Shown: piece after piece, positions 1 through 6,644 of the stretch | Layout of the letters: each line of letters opens with the position of its first letter | How positions within the stretch are numbered: position 1 is the first letter of the stretch | NCBI GenBank assembly: GCA_964373615.1 | Contig: CAYJVP010000045.1 | Location: forward strand, 1-8,141 | Direction: 5' to 3' | Length of the DNA: 8,141 nucleotides | DNA from: CAYJVP01 sp964373615 | GTDB lineage: Bacteria; Patescibacteriota; Patescibacteriia; UBA9934; GWF2-40-263 | Notes under the pieces: model-generated | Told to the model about the DNA's origin: nothing | Database searches by the model: none | What the model saw: the letters and a program-made list of their open reading frames with translations, nothing else | Translations under genes and position numbers: made by a program

Positions 1-17
1 TCTCGGGCATCCAAATT

Positions 18-42
18 CGTACCGTCACTCGGTGACGGTACG
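18..42. promoter_or_regulatory. 25-bp inverted repeat, candidate operator upstream of the lipoprotein promoter
   Basis: Two perfect 11-bp arms, CGTACCGTCAC and GTGACGGTACG, flank a 3-base centre TCG. The repeat ends 12 bases before the -35 box at 55-60, so it lies roughly 50 to 70 bases before the predicted transcription start, where an activator often binds. A half-site echo, GTACCGTGA at 69-77, sits in the promoter spacer and runs into the -10. No T run follows on either strand, which argues against a terminator. An operator role is inference, and the binding protein is unknown. Confidence 0.5.
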
Positions 43-54
43 GCTCGGCGATAC

Positions 55-84
55 TTGACACCCTTTGGGTACCGTGATAAAAAT
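55..84 (+). promoter_or_regulatory. Sigma70-type promoter for the MopE-repeat lipoprotein gene
   Basis: A perfect -35 box TTGACA (55-60) is followed after 17 bases by TAAAAA (78-83), preceded by TG at 75-76 as in an extended -10. The expected start of transcription is near 90, giving a leader of roughly 215 bases before the preferred start codon at 306. The -10 matches the consensus only in part, but the perfect -35, ideal spacing and TG extension make the site convincing. Confidence 0.6.
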
Positions 85-88
85 TCAC

Positions 89-110
89 CTTCTTCGAAAG
101 AAGATTTTTT
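89..110 (+). terminator. Small terminator-like hairpin with T6 at the start of the leader
   Basis: CTTCTT (89-94) pairs with AAGAAG (98-103) around a 3-base loop CGA, followed by A and six T (105-110). The stem is short and AT-rich. It would form almost at the 5' end of the transcript from the promoter at 55-84, so it could be an attenuator or 5' stabilising hairpin, or the end of an upstream unit. The rest of the leader (111-305) holds no other gene I can support, only short GGTCAGG-type repeats near 158-186. Confidence 0.3.
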
Positions 111-157
111 CGCTGGGTTGTGAGCTGATCTTGGGTCAAGGCCTCCGTCAACGGCGG

Positions 158-186
158 GGTCAGGGACCGAGATCAGGTCAGGACCG
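158..186 (+). repeat. Pair of short near-identical repeats in the lipoprotein leader
   Basis: GGTCAGGGACCG (158-169) and GGTCAGGACCG (176-186) are near-identical and 18 bases apart. Each is a small inverted repeat (GGTC...GACC). They lie within the 5' leader, about 120 bases before the preferred start codon. They may be protein-binding half-sites, small RNA hairpins or chance in GC-rich DNA. Confidence 0.25.
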
Positions 187-305
187 TTTCCTTTCACCCA
201 CACCCAAGCCGCGCAGACCTGACGCGGCAACAAAGAGGAGTTCCCATGCGGAACCCCAATTTGTCGCCGTGCAGCCGCGCGGTGATATTCTTCGACGGAG
301 GAACC

Positions 306-1833
306 ATGTCCCGATTCACCCGGTGCCTGCGCGCCATTCCCCTCGCCATCACGCTTCTCGCGGCGTCCGGGTGCGACCCGGACGCGGACGGCACGCCCAC
401 GGCCAACGACTGCGAGCCCACCACCCCAGGCGGCGGGCAGATCGACGAGTGCGACTGCCCGGAGAACCTGGCCACGCCGGAGCGCTGCTTCGACAAGGAC
501 GACCCCGCGCCCTCCGACGCCGAGGTGGTGGACGCGGACGACGACGGCGTCTCCGAGGACCAGGACTGCAACGACACCGACCCCGCGGTCGGCGCGGCCC
601 AGACCTGGTACTACGACGACGACGAGGACGGCTACGGGGTCGATGACGACATCGTGGTCGCGTGCGATCAGCCCTCCCACTACGTGGCGCAGGGCGGCGA
701 CTGCGACGACGAGGACGCGTCCATCAACCCGGATGCCTCCGAGGACTGCGACGGCGTGGACCAGGACTGCGACGGCCTGTCCGATGAGGACGAGGGCCTG
801 ACGAGCACCTTCTACGCCGACGACGACCAGGACGGCTACGGCGACCCCGACGAGTTCGAGGCCGCCTGCGAGCTGCCCTTCGGCTTCGTCGGCAACAGCG
901 ACGACTGCGACGACGGCAACGCGGCCAACTCGCCTTCGGGCGAGGAGGTGTGCGACAACGCCGACAACGACTGCGACGGGTTCACGGACGAGGACGAGGC
1001 GACCGACGCCACGACCTGGTACGCGGACGCGGACAGCGACGGCCACGGGGACCCGAGCGGTCCCACGGACGTGGACTGCGAGCAGCCCGAAGGCTACGCC
1101 GCGGACGCGGACGACTGCGACGACGGGGACGCTACGGTGCACCCGGACGCGGTCGAGGGCGACTGCGACGACGTGGACAACGACTGCGACGGCACGGTCC
1201 AGGAGTCCGAGGACTGCGACGGCGACGGCGTCACGTCCGACGAGGACTGCGACGACGGCGACGGCCTGAACTCGCCGCTCCTGACGGAAGACTGCGAGGA
1301 CGGGCAGGACAACGACTGCGACGGTCTGTCCGACACCGATGACGTCGACGAGTGCTACACGTACTCGGATGACGACGGCGACGGCATGACCGAGCTCGCG
1401 GGTGACTGCGACGACCTCGACATGACCACCTTCCTCAATGCCACGGAGCTCGAGGACGGGGTCGACAACGACTGCGATGGGACGGTCGACGAGGGCACGG
1501 ACGCCTTCGACGACGATCTCGACGGATCCTCCGAGAACGACGGCGACTGCGACGACGGCGACTCCGGCATCAACCCGGACGAGCCCGAGAGCTGCGACGG
1601 GGTCGACGAGGACTGCGACGGGACGATCGACGATGGCACGGATTGCGACGAGGACGGCTACTCGACGGTCGATGCGTTCGACTGCGACGATGCCGACCCT
1701 GCGATCCACCCGGACGCCGCGGATGTCCCGGATGACGGGATCGACCAGGACTGCGATGGCTCGGACGTCACCTCTTCGGATGGTGGCGATACGGGCGGCG
1801 TGGACACCGGCGACAGTGGCGGAGGCGCCGACT
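306..1833 (+). CDS. MopE-repeat, Asp/Cys-rich putative metal-binding lipoprotein, N-terminal part (runs into N gap)
   Basis: Residues 1-23 form a lipoprotein signal peptide: MSRFTR, a hydrophobic stretch and the lipobox A-S-G-C with the lipidated Cys at 23, followed by Asp. About 490 mature residues follow, dominated by Asp, Gly, Cys and Glu. Seven units begin with DCDD (near residues 132, 200, 270, 314, 367, 414 and 459) and end with variants of DNDCDG, matching the MopE-type putative metal-binding repeat; a degenerate unit lies near residue 87. The first three carry the longer linker with aromatic-Tyr/Ala-Asp-Asp and DGYGD-like loops, while the later ones are shortened. The segment ends in a Ser/Thr/Gly/Asp linker (about 488-509) that enters the gap. 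The Asp-x-Asp-x-Asp loops suggest calcium binding; copper binding is known for MopE of Methylococcus. Start choice: ATG 306 has GGAGG at 297-301 and begins a clean signal peptide. An in-frame ATG at 246 with AGAGGAG (234-240) would add 20 residues in front of it. Cell-envelope surface attachment is inferred. Confidence 0.85.
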
Positions 1834-1933
1834 NNNNNNNNNNNNNNNNNNNNNNNNNNNNNNNNNNNNNNNNNNNNNNNNNNNNNNNNNNNNNNNNNNN
1901 NNNNNNNNNNNNNNNNNNNNNNNNNNNNNNNNN
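1834..1933. other. 100-N scaffold gap inside the lipoprotein gene
   Basis: Exactly 100 consecutive N, the usual placeholder for a gap of unknown size. It lies at the low-complexity Gly/Asp/Thr linker, a likely place for assembly to fail. The reading frame before the gap (codons starting at positions divisible by 3) and after it (codons starting at 1934) cannot be joined by exactly 100 bases. If both sides belong to one gene the true gap length leaves remainder 2 on division by 3. Confidence 0.95.
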
Positions 1934-2413
1934 ACGCCGAGCGAGCCGGCCGTGGACGCGGACGGGGACGGTTTCTCGACCATCCTCGACTGCGACGACA
2001 GCTCGACCCTGGTCAACCCGTACGCCACGGAAGCGTGCGCGGACGGCCAGGACAACGACTGCGACGGCGAGGTCGACGAGACTACGTGCATCGGAACGAT
2101 CGTGTGCGCCGACAACGGCAGCACGCTCGACGTCACGGTGAACGGTGACATCGAGGGTGGCCTCATGTCGATCATCGCGACCCCGACGGACGTGTGCATC
2201 ACGAGCTGGGACACGGGGAGCGAGACCTGTGTCGTCTTCGCGGGCGACTCGACCGACCACGTCTTCGAGGTGAGCCAGACCAACTTCACTCCGTCCGCCA
2301 CGGACGGCGTGACCGAGGAGTGGTTCGACCTTCAGGACTGGGAGGCGAGCGGCGACTGCACCGTGGCCGAAGACGGCCTCGGCGGCTACCGCGTCGAGTA
2401 CATCGCGCCCTGA
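1934..2413 (+). CDS. MopE-repeat lipoprotein, C-terminal part (continues from gap)
   Basis: The frame is open from the gap edge and ends at TGA 2411-2413, giving 159 residues. It begins with a DADGDG loop and a complete eighth MopE-type unit (DCDD through DNDCDG to VDE, residues about 19-50). A non-repetitive tail of about 110 residues follows with four spaced Cys (IVC, DVC, ETC, GDC) and alternating hydrophobic residues that suggest a beta-rich domain. I do not recognise this tail domain. It may be the functional head or anchor of a repeat-stalk protein. The repeat type, codon use and GC match the segment before the gap, so I take both as one gene. GTG 1952 is only an internal codon if so. 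A misjoin of two paralogous repeat genes cannot be excluded. Confidence 0.75.
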   Translation, partial: TPSEPAVDADGDGFSTILDCDDSSTLVNPYATEACADGQDNDCDGEVDETTCIGTIVCADNGSTLDVTVNGDIEGGLMSIIATPTDVCITSWDTGSETCVVFAGDSTDHVFEVSQTNFTPSATDGVTEEWFDLQDWEASGDCTVAEDGLGGYRVEYIAP

Positions 2414-2429
2414 TTGGGTGCGACCCTTC

Positions 2430-2469
2430 CCCCGCCAAACTGCAACACGAGCAGCTTCGGCGGGGTTTT
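2430..2469 (+). terminator. Rho-independent terminator after the lipoprotein gene
   Basis: CCCCGCC (2430-2436) pairs with GGCGGGG (2459-2465); an inner CTGC/GCAG stem extends the hairpin around the loop AACACGA. TTTT (2466-2469) and a further T-rich stretch follow. The stem starts 17 bases after the stop codon. This hairpin also lies at the boundary between high-GC and medium-GC DNA. Confidence 0.8.
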
Positions 2470-2476
2470 CATTTTG

Positions 2477-2491
2477 TGTTAAAATAAACGC
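2477..2491 (+). promoter_or_regulatory. Extended -10 promoter placing transcription start at the next gene's ATG
   Basis: TG (2477-2478), one base, then TAAAAT (2480-2485), a 5-of-6 match to TATAAT with the extended TGn. The expected start of transcription, 6 to 7 bases further, falls on ATG 2492, which implies a leaderless mRNA. No good -35 box is seen; that region lies inside the terminator stem. The same TGnTAAAA pattern appears in the promoter at 75-83. Confidence 0.5.
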
Positions 2492-4024
2492 ATGCCTGAC
2501 TTCAGGAGGATTTATCGGCATGCCGAAGAGCACACGGCCGCGTACGTCGTCGCTCTTTTCGCGCTTCTTGCACTTCTCATCGGGGCGCAGGCATTTCTCT
2601 CTGGCCTTGCCATTCTTTCGATCGTGATCAGCGCATGCCTCATCGTGCTCGCGATCTATCGTCCACTCTGGACGTTGGCGTTTCTTTCTATCTACCTGCC
2701 ATTCGAACCGTTTCTTCTCACCTTTATTCCGGACGGCATCTATTTCCTTGCTCGGTTCTTTTCCGAGGCGCTCATCTATCTATTGGTCGCGGTCGTCATG
2801 TGGAGGCGTTTCACAGGGAGGGTTTCTTTCCAAAAAACACCGATCGGTCTCCCGTTTTTTTTGTTCGTTGTGGTCGCGCTATCCTCGGCGGTCATAAATT
2901 TTGTGTCTCCGACGGTCGCGCTTCTTGGCCTGCGACAGATCCTGCGTTTCATTCTTGTATTTTTTGTCATCGTCTATCTCAATCCACCGCGGGACTACAT
3001 ACGAAAGCTCACCTTTGCCATGCTTGCGATCGTTCTGTTTGAGGCAGGGCTTGGACTCACACAAGCCGCCCTTGGCGAGCCGCTTGATCTTCTCCTTCTT
3101 CCTTCGGAAACGCGCACCTTTGGCGATTTCGTGCTCACCCCAGGCGTGATCCAAACCTGGGAACCTGGCTCGCGCGTGTTCGCCACTCTTGGGCGATACG
3201 ATCGGCTGGGCACGTTTCTCGCGTTCTTCCTTCTTCTGGCATCCGCGTGTGTGTATGAATTCAAAACGCAAAAAGAACGGCGTAAACTTTGGTGGCCTTT
3301 CCTTCTTGGACTGCCAGCGTTGCTTCTGACATATTCGCGATCATCATGGTTTGGATTTCTTTTGGGATTTTTATTCATCGCGCTTTGGATCAAGCGAGAT
3401 CGACGGGTGTTGTACGCAACGATCGCATGTCTTGGCGTTCTCATCGGCTATCTATTTTATTCCGGCATCGCGGTCGGGTATCTGACCGACGTCCCAGGAC
3501 AAACCGTGGTTGAGCGATTTTTTGAGGCGTTCTCCTACGAGCGTTGGCGTGGGGAGTACTATGGGTTCGGCAGGCTGTATTGGATCGTGCAGACCGTGGT
3601 CGCGGTGGTGCCCGCCGCGCCGTTGTTTGGGTTTGGGCCTGGGCAGTATGGGGGCGGCGCGGTGGCAGCTCTTGGCAACGCGAGGGCCTATGAGCAGTTG
3701 GGCTTGCCGTTTGGCGTGTACGGCACGGACGGGTACATCGATAATAATTGGTTTTCGCTTTGGGGTGAGACCGGTACGCTGGGAATCGTGTTTTATCTTT
3801 GGATGTACCTGGCGTTGTTTGTCTACGCCGTGCGGGTGTATCGGTCCGTGAAGAATGACGCGCTCGTCCGCGCGCTTTCGCTCGGGTTTGCCGCGGCCAT
3901 GATCGCGGTTGCCTTGAACGCATTTCTTGCCACATTTCTTGAGGTGCGCACACTCGCGTTTTATCTCTGGTTGTATGGAGGGTTTATTGTTGTGCTTGGG
4001 AAAAAGGCAAAAGTGACGGTATGA
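2492..4024 (+). CDS. O-antigen ligase/polymerase family (Wzy/WaaL-like) integral membrane protein
   Basis: A 510-residue protein with about 12-14 hydrophobic segments from residue 17 to 503 and a long polar loop at about 325-420. Family landmarks visible are ATLGRYDRLGTFLAFF (231-246), the LTYSRSSWFGF stretch (279-289) typical of the Wzy_C/O-antigen ligase domain, and DNNWFSLWGETGTLGI (417-432) after the loop. Members join lipid-linked glycan to an acceptor or polymerise repeat units on the outer face of the cytoplasmic membrane. Whether this one is ligase or polymerase cannot be told. ATG 2492 is the only sensible start because an in-frame stop lies at 2480-2482 and no alternative start codon follows soon. 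No Shine-Dalgarno precedes it. An AGGAGG at 2504-2509 lies inside the gene, in front of an out-of-frame ATG at 2520. The stop overlaps the next start (ATGA), so it is co-translated with the downstream glycosyltransferase. Confidence 0.85.
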   Translation: MPDFRRIYRHAEEHTAAYVVALFALLALLIGAQAFLSGLAILSIVISACLIVLAIYRPLWTLAFLSIYLPFEPFLLTFIPDGIYFLARFFSEALIYLLVAVVMWRRFTGRVSFQKTPIGLPFFLFVVVALSSAVINFVSPTVALLGLRQILRFILVFFVIVYLNPPRDYIRKLTFAMLAIVLFEAGLGLTQAALGEPLDLLLLPSETRTFGDFVLTPGVIQTWEPGSRVFATLGRYDRLGTFLAFFLLLASACVYEFKTQKERRKLWWPFLLGLPALLLTYSRSSWFGFLLGFLFIALWIKRDRRVLYATIACLGVLIGYLFYSGIAVGYLTDVPGQTVVERFFEAFSYERWRGEYYGFGRLYWIVQTVVAVVPAAPLFGFGPGQYGGGAVAALGNARAYEQLGLPFGVYGTDGYIDNNWFSLWGETGTLGIVFYLWMYLALFVYAVRVYRSVKNDALVRALSLGFAAAMIAVALNAFLATFLEVRTLAFYLWLYGGFIVVLGKKAKVTV

Positions 4025-5250
4025 AGGTCGTGTTGGCGAACAAGTACTATTTCATGAAAGGCGGAGCAGACCGTTACCTGTTGGAATTAGAAGCTCTGTT
4101 GTCGCGACACGGACACGTGGTCATTCCGTTTGTGATGAAACACAAAGCCAACGGTCCGTCGCCATACGACCGCTATTTTGTCAGTCAGGTTGAAACCGAA
4201 AGGGTGAAATTAGACCGAGGTGGCCTTCGCACCCTTGGGCGGATGTTGTATTCGCGCGAAGCCAAAAAGAAAATGGCGCAACTCATTCACGACGAACATC
4301 CAGATCTTTGTCACGTGCACAATATCTACTATCAAATCTCCCCCTCAATCCTTCTGTCTCTTCACGAGCATGGCGTCCCTACGGTCATGACCGTGCACGA
4401 TTATCACATGATCTCTCCGCAATATATGCGCTGGTCTCATGGGCGCGTAGAGGATTGGAGCCAGGCCGGGATTGTGCGCGCGTCACTCGCAAGATTTCAC
4501 AAGGGGTCCATCGCCGCAAGCTTTGCATCGTCGCTCACCTATAAACTTCACCGACGCATGGGGCTCTACCACTTGATCGACCGCTATATTGCTCCGACGC
4601 ACTTCATGCGCCGCATGCTTATTCGCGGCGGGTTTGAAGCGGAGAAAATTCGCGTGCTTCCGTTTGGGATTGATGCGGGGGCTGTCGTTCCGCGCTTCAC
4701 AGACGACGGGTACGTGCTCTTTGCTGGTCGGTTGGTTTCCGAAAAAGGGGTCTGGACGCTTCTGCGTGCGGCACGGGAACTCCCTCACGTTCTTTTTAAG
4801 ATCGTTGGCACAGGTCCGGAAGAGGAGGCTCTTCATGCAGCGGGTGATCGTTTACGCAACGTGGAGTTTTTGGGTTTCAAATCTGGCGAGACACTTTGGA
4901 ATTTATACCGAGGCGCGCGGTGCGTGGTTGTCCCATCTCTTTGGGAGGAGGTATTCGGGCTGACAGCCCTTGAGGCCATGGCGTCCGGCAAACCCGTGGT
5001 TGCTTCGAACATTGGCGGACTGCCCGAGGTGGTGCAGGATCGGATGACCGGGCTTCTTGTGCCGCCCGGGAGCGTGGCTTCCCTTGCCGAAGCGATCGAA
5101 CGACTGACGCGCGACGCCGCATGGTCTCAGGCGCTTGGTCGCGCCGCCCGAGAGAGGGTCGTGTACGAGTTCAGCCTTGAGAGACATTACGCGGGACTCA
5201 TGAAGATCTACGAGGAGGCCAGACGCGAGCATCATCGCATACAACATTAA
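4021..5250 (+). CDS. GT4-family glycosyltransferase (GT-B fold)
   Basis: A 409-residue cytoplasmic enzyme of usual length for retaining GT4 transferases. The N-terminal acceptor half starts with MKVVLANKYYFMKGGADRYL, with the GG loop at 14-15, then CHVHNIY (97-103) and TVHDYH (124-129). The C-terminal nucleotide-sugar half has LFAGRLVSEKG (233-243), IVGTGPE (261-267) and the E-x7-E motif, E310 to E318, in WEEVFGLTALEAMASGKPVV. The donor and acceptor sugars are not predictable. ATG 4021 overlaps the stop of the membrane protein by four bases and has no strong ribosome site of its own, so translation is probably coupled. It likely builds the glycan handled by the upstream Wzy/WaaL-like protein. 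The stop TAA is part of the terminator palindrome. Confidence 0.88.
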   Translation: MKVVLANKYYFMKGGADRYLLELEALLSRHGHVVIPFVMKHKANGPSPYDRYFVSQVETERVKLDRGGLRTLGRMLYSREAKKKMAQLIHDEHPDLCHVHNIYYQISPSILLSLHEHGVPTVMTVHDYHMISPQYMRWSHGRVEDWSQAGIVRASLARFHKGSIAASFASSLTYKLHRRMGLYHLIDRYIAPTHFMRRMLIRGGFEAEKIRVLPFGIDAGAVVPRFTDDGYVLFAGRLVSEKGVWTLLRAARELPHVLFKIVGTGPEEEALHAAGDRLRNVEFLGFKSGETLWNLYRGARCVVVPSLWEEVFGLTALEAMASGKPVVASNIGGLPEVVQDRMTGLLVPPGSVASLAEAIERLTRDAAWSQALGRAARERVVYEFSLERHYAGLMKIYEEARREHHRIQH

Positions 5251-5281
5251 ACACTGAGTGTCTGCAGACACTCAGTGTTTA
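5248..5281. terminator. 34-bp perfect palindrome, bidirectional terminator between convergent genes
   Basis: The 34 bases from 5248 to 5281 form an uninterrupted inverted repeat centred on TGCA (5263-5266), with arms TTAAACACTGAGTGTCT-like on the left and the exact complement on the right. It begins with the stop codon of the plus-strand glycosyltransferase. TTTATTT follows on the plus strand and a T-rich stretch follows on the minus strand, so it can stop transcription from both the plus gene and the facing minus gene (stop at 5356). Confidence 0.8.
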
Positions 5282-5289
5282 TTTGTGTG

Positions 5290-5313
5290 ACGAGGTTTTT
5301 CGTTGTGCCGCGT
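5290..5313. repeat. 24-bp direct repeat, copy 1 (intergenic)
   Basis: Identical over 24 bases (starting ACGAGGTTTTTCG, ending TGCCGCGT) to copy 2 at 5358-5381, with start points 68 bases apart and 44 unrelated bases between them. This copy lies between the terminator palindrome and the stop codon of the minus-strand glycosyltransferase. Read on the minus strand it falls out of the frame used in copy 2. Confidence 0.85.
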
Positions 5314-5355
5314 GCGAAGCAAGACCTGTACACGCCATATGACATAAATAGGTTG

Positions 5356-6531
5356 TTACGAGGTTTTTCGTTGTGCCGCGTAGGGAGCGATCACGGGTTC
5401 ACCGCGCAGATGCACGAGCTGCTTGTAGAGCATTTCCGTATGCAGAGCGATCTCATCCCAGTCATAATTTTCCTGCACGTAGATCGCCGCCATCCCTCCC
5501 ACGTGACGCGTTTGCTCCGGCGCTTCTGCGAGCATCACGAGGTGTTCGGCAAGATCGTCGGCATCGTCCGCGTGAAACGTCACGCCGTGTTGTGAGAGAA
5601 GTTCAAGATGTTCTGGGATATCAGAGGCCAGCACGCATTTTCCATAGCTCATCGCTTCCAGCACGGAAAGGGGGAGTCCTTCCGAGACCGACGGGTGCAC
5701 GACCGCCTCGGCATTGCCAAACAACTGCCAAAGCGCGGCGCCAGATTGCTCGCCGGTCAGCACAATCGATGCATCGCCTTCGGACATCGTGCGTAGTTCC
5801 TGTACATACTCATCCGTGAATGCGCCGCCGCCAACGATGGCGAGCCGTTTCTCCGCAAACAGATCCGGACGCATTTCGCGGGCTGTTTTCCAGGCCGCGA
5901 TCAGTGTGTGAGCTCCCTTATGGCGCACGAGGCGTGCAACCATGAGAAAGTAGGCGTTTGGTTTGAGACCAAAACGACACAACTCATCATCACCAAACGT
6001 CTCAGGGCGCGAAACCCCGTTTGGGATGTAGTGCGGTTCGATGCCAAATGAGAGGCGACAGTATTCGGTGAGGGTTTGTGAAACCGTGATCGTTCGGTCG
6101 GGCAGACGACAGGCGGCGAGCTCGCCCAGGTGCAGCGCCGCACGAGCCAGGCCGTTCCATTTTTCATGCTTGCGGTCAATGCAGTGGAAGGTCACCACAA
6201 CCTTGGCAGAGGGACGGAGGATCTTCGGCAACCAGGCAAGCAAAGCCGGACCCACGCCGTGAAGGTGAAAGATATCCGCCTTCAGGCGCGCGGCTTTCAG
6301 AATCGACAGAAACGTGTGTGTAATGGCGTCAAAATGTTTCGTGCGAAGGCTTGGGACAAAGACCCGCGTGATTCCCTCTGTGCGGCCCACAGGATCGGTA
6401 TACCAAGAACGGCAAAAAACCAGGATCTCATGGCCCTGTTTCGCAAGCCGGCGGGAGAGCTCTTCCACGTGTTTCTCAACACCCCCAGAGCGCGCCGGGT
6501 ACCCTTTTTGTCCAATCATGGCAATCTTCAT
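5356..6531 (-). CDS. GT4-family glycosyltransferase with DUF1972-like N-terminus
   Basis: A 391-residue GT-B enzyme. The N-terminus MKIAMIGQKGYPARSGGVEK and the following HVEELSRRLAKQGHEILVFCR match the N-terminal pattern seen in GT4 rhamnosyl- or related transferases. HLHGVGPAL (89-97) lies in the acceptor domain. The donor domain has FLMVARLVRHKG (195-206), IVGGGAF (232-238) and E-x7-E, E284 to E292, in SEGLPLSVLEAMSYGK. It probably adds a sugar to a lipid-linked intermediate on the cytoplasmic side; the sugar is unknown. It faces the plus-strand operon and has its own promoter at 6565-6593, so it is not in one transcript with that operon. The ATG at 6529-6531 has no clear Shine-Dalgarno. 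The last seven residues are encoded by one copy of a 24-bp direct repeat. Confidence 0.87.
   Translation of the reverse strand: MKIAMIGQKGYPARSGGVEKHVEELSRRLAKQGHEILVFCRSWYTDPVGRTEGITRVFVPSLRTKHFDAITHTFLSILKAARLKADIFHLHGVGPALLAWLPKILRPSAKVVVTFHCIDRKHEKWNGLARAALHLGELAACRLPDRTITVSQTLTEYCRLSFGIEPHYIPNGVSRPETFGDDELCRFGLKPNAYFLMVARLVRHKGAHTLIAAWKTAREMRPDLFAEKRLAIVGGGAFTDEYVQELRTMSEGDASIVLTGEQSGAALWQLFGNAEAVVHPSVSEGLPLSVLEAMSYGKCVLASDIPEHLELLSQHGVTFHADDADDLAEHLVMLAEAPEQTRHVGGMAAIYVQENYDWDEIALHTEMLYKQLVHLRGEPVIAPYAAQRKTS
5358..5381. repeat. 24-bp direct repeat, copy 2 (encodes the glycosyltransferase C-terminus)
   Basis: This second exact copy encodes the last residues (AAQRKTS) of the minus-strand glycosyltransferase and includes the first base of its stop codon. 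The two copies suggest a short duplication or a recombination scar at the 3' end of the gene. Confidence 0.85.
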
Positions 6532-6564
6532 AGTTCGGTCAACTCACTACAAGTCGAACGGGCA

Positions 6565-6593
6565 ATAGTAGCCGATTTGTTGGTTTTTGTCAA
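6565..6593 (-). promoter_or_regulatory. Sigma70 promoter of the minus-strand glycosyltransferase
   Basis: On the minus strand TTGACA (6593-6588) is followed after exactly 17 bases by TACTAT (6570-6565). The expected start of transcription is near 6558, leaving a leader of about 26 bases before ATG 6531. The perfect -35, 5-of-6 -10 and ideal spacing make this the best promoter in the window. Confidence 0.8.
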
Positions 6594-6610
6594 TAGTTAG
6601 CGACAAAATC

Positions 6611-6640
6611 AAACAAAAATAGCCATAGTTTGGCTATTTC
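6611..6640 (-). terminator. Rho-independent terminator after the kinase-like gene
   Basis: A perfect 9-bp stem AAATAGCCA/TGGCTATTT (6617-6625 with 6631-6639) encloses a 5-base loop. Read on the minus strand it is followed by TTTGTTTG. It lies about 20 bases after the stop codon of the phosphotransferase and before the promoter at 6588-6593, so it separates the two minus-strand genes. Confidence 0.75.
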
Positions 6641-6644
6641 GACC

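Noticed and set aside
18..42. Inverted repeat as terminator of an upstream gene
   Set aside because: No T run follows on either strand, and it stands in regular distance from a promoter.
65..646. Arg/Gly-rich plus-strand frame starting in the leader
   Set aside because: It is an out-of-frame shadow of the lipoprotein gene in GC-rich DNA, with low-complexity RRRG content and no recognisable domain.
836..1639. Long open frames on the minus strand opposite the MopE repeats (Ser/Gln-rich SQS-type proteins)
   Set aside because: They are mirror images of the GAC/TGC repeat codons and lack ribosome sites and homologous character; the plus frame explains the region fully.
306..1833. Repetitive DNA as a CRISPR array or satellite repeat
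   Set aside because: The repeats are degenerate at DNA level, in frame, and follow the protein unit DCDD...DCDG; there are no identical repeats with unique spacers.
2418..2627. Small frame containing the AGGAGG/ATG at 2504-2522
   Set aside because: The product overlaps the membrane protein gene, is short and shows no domain; kept only as a finding about start signals, not as a gene.
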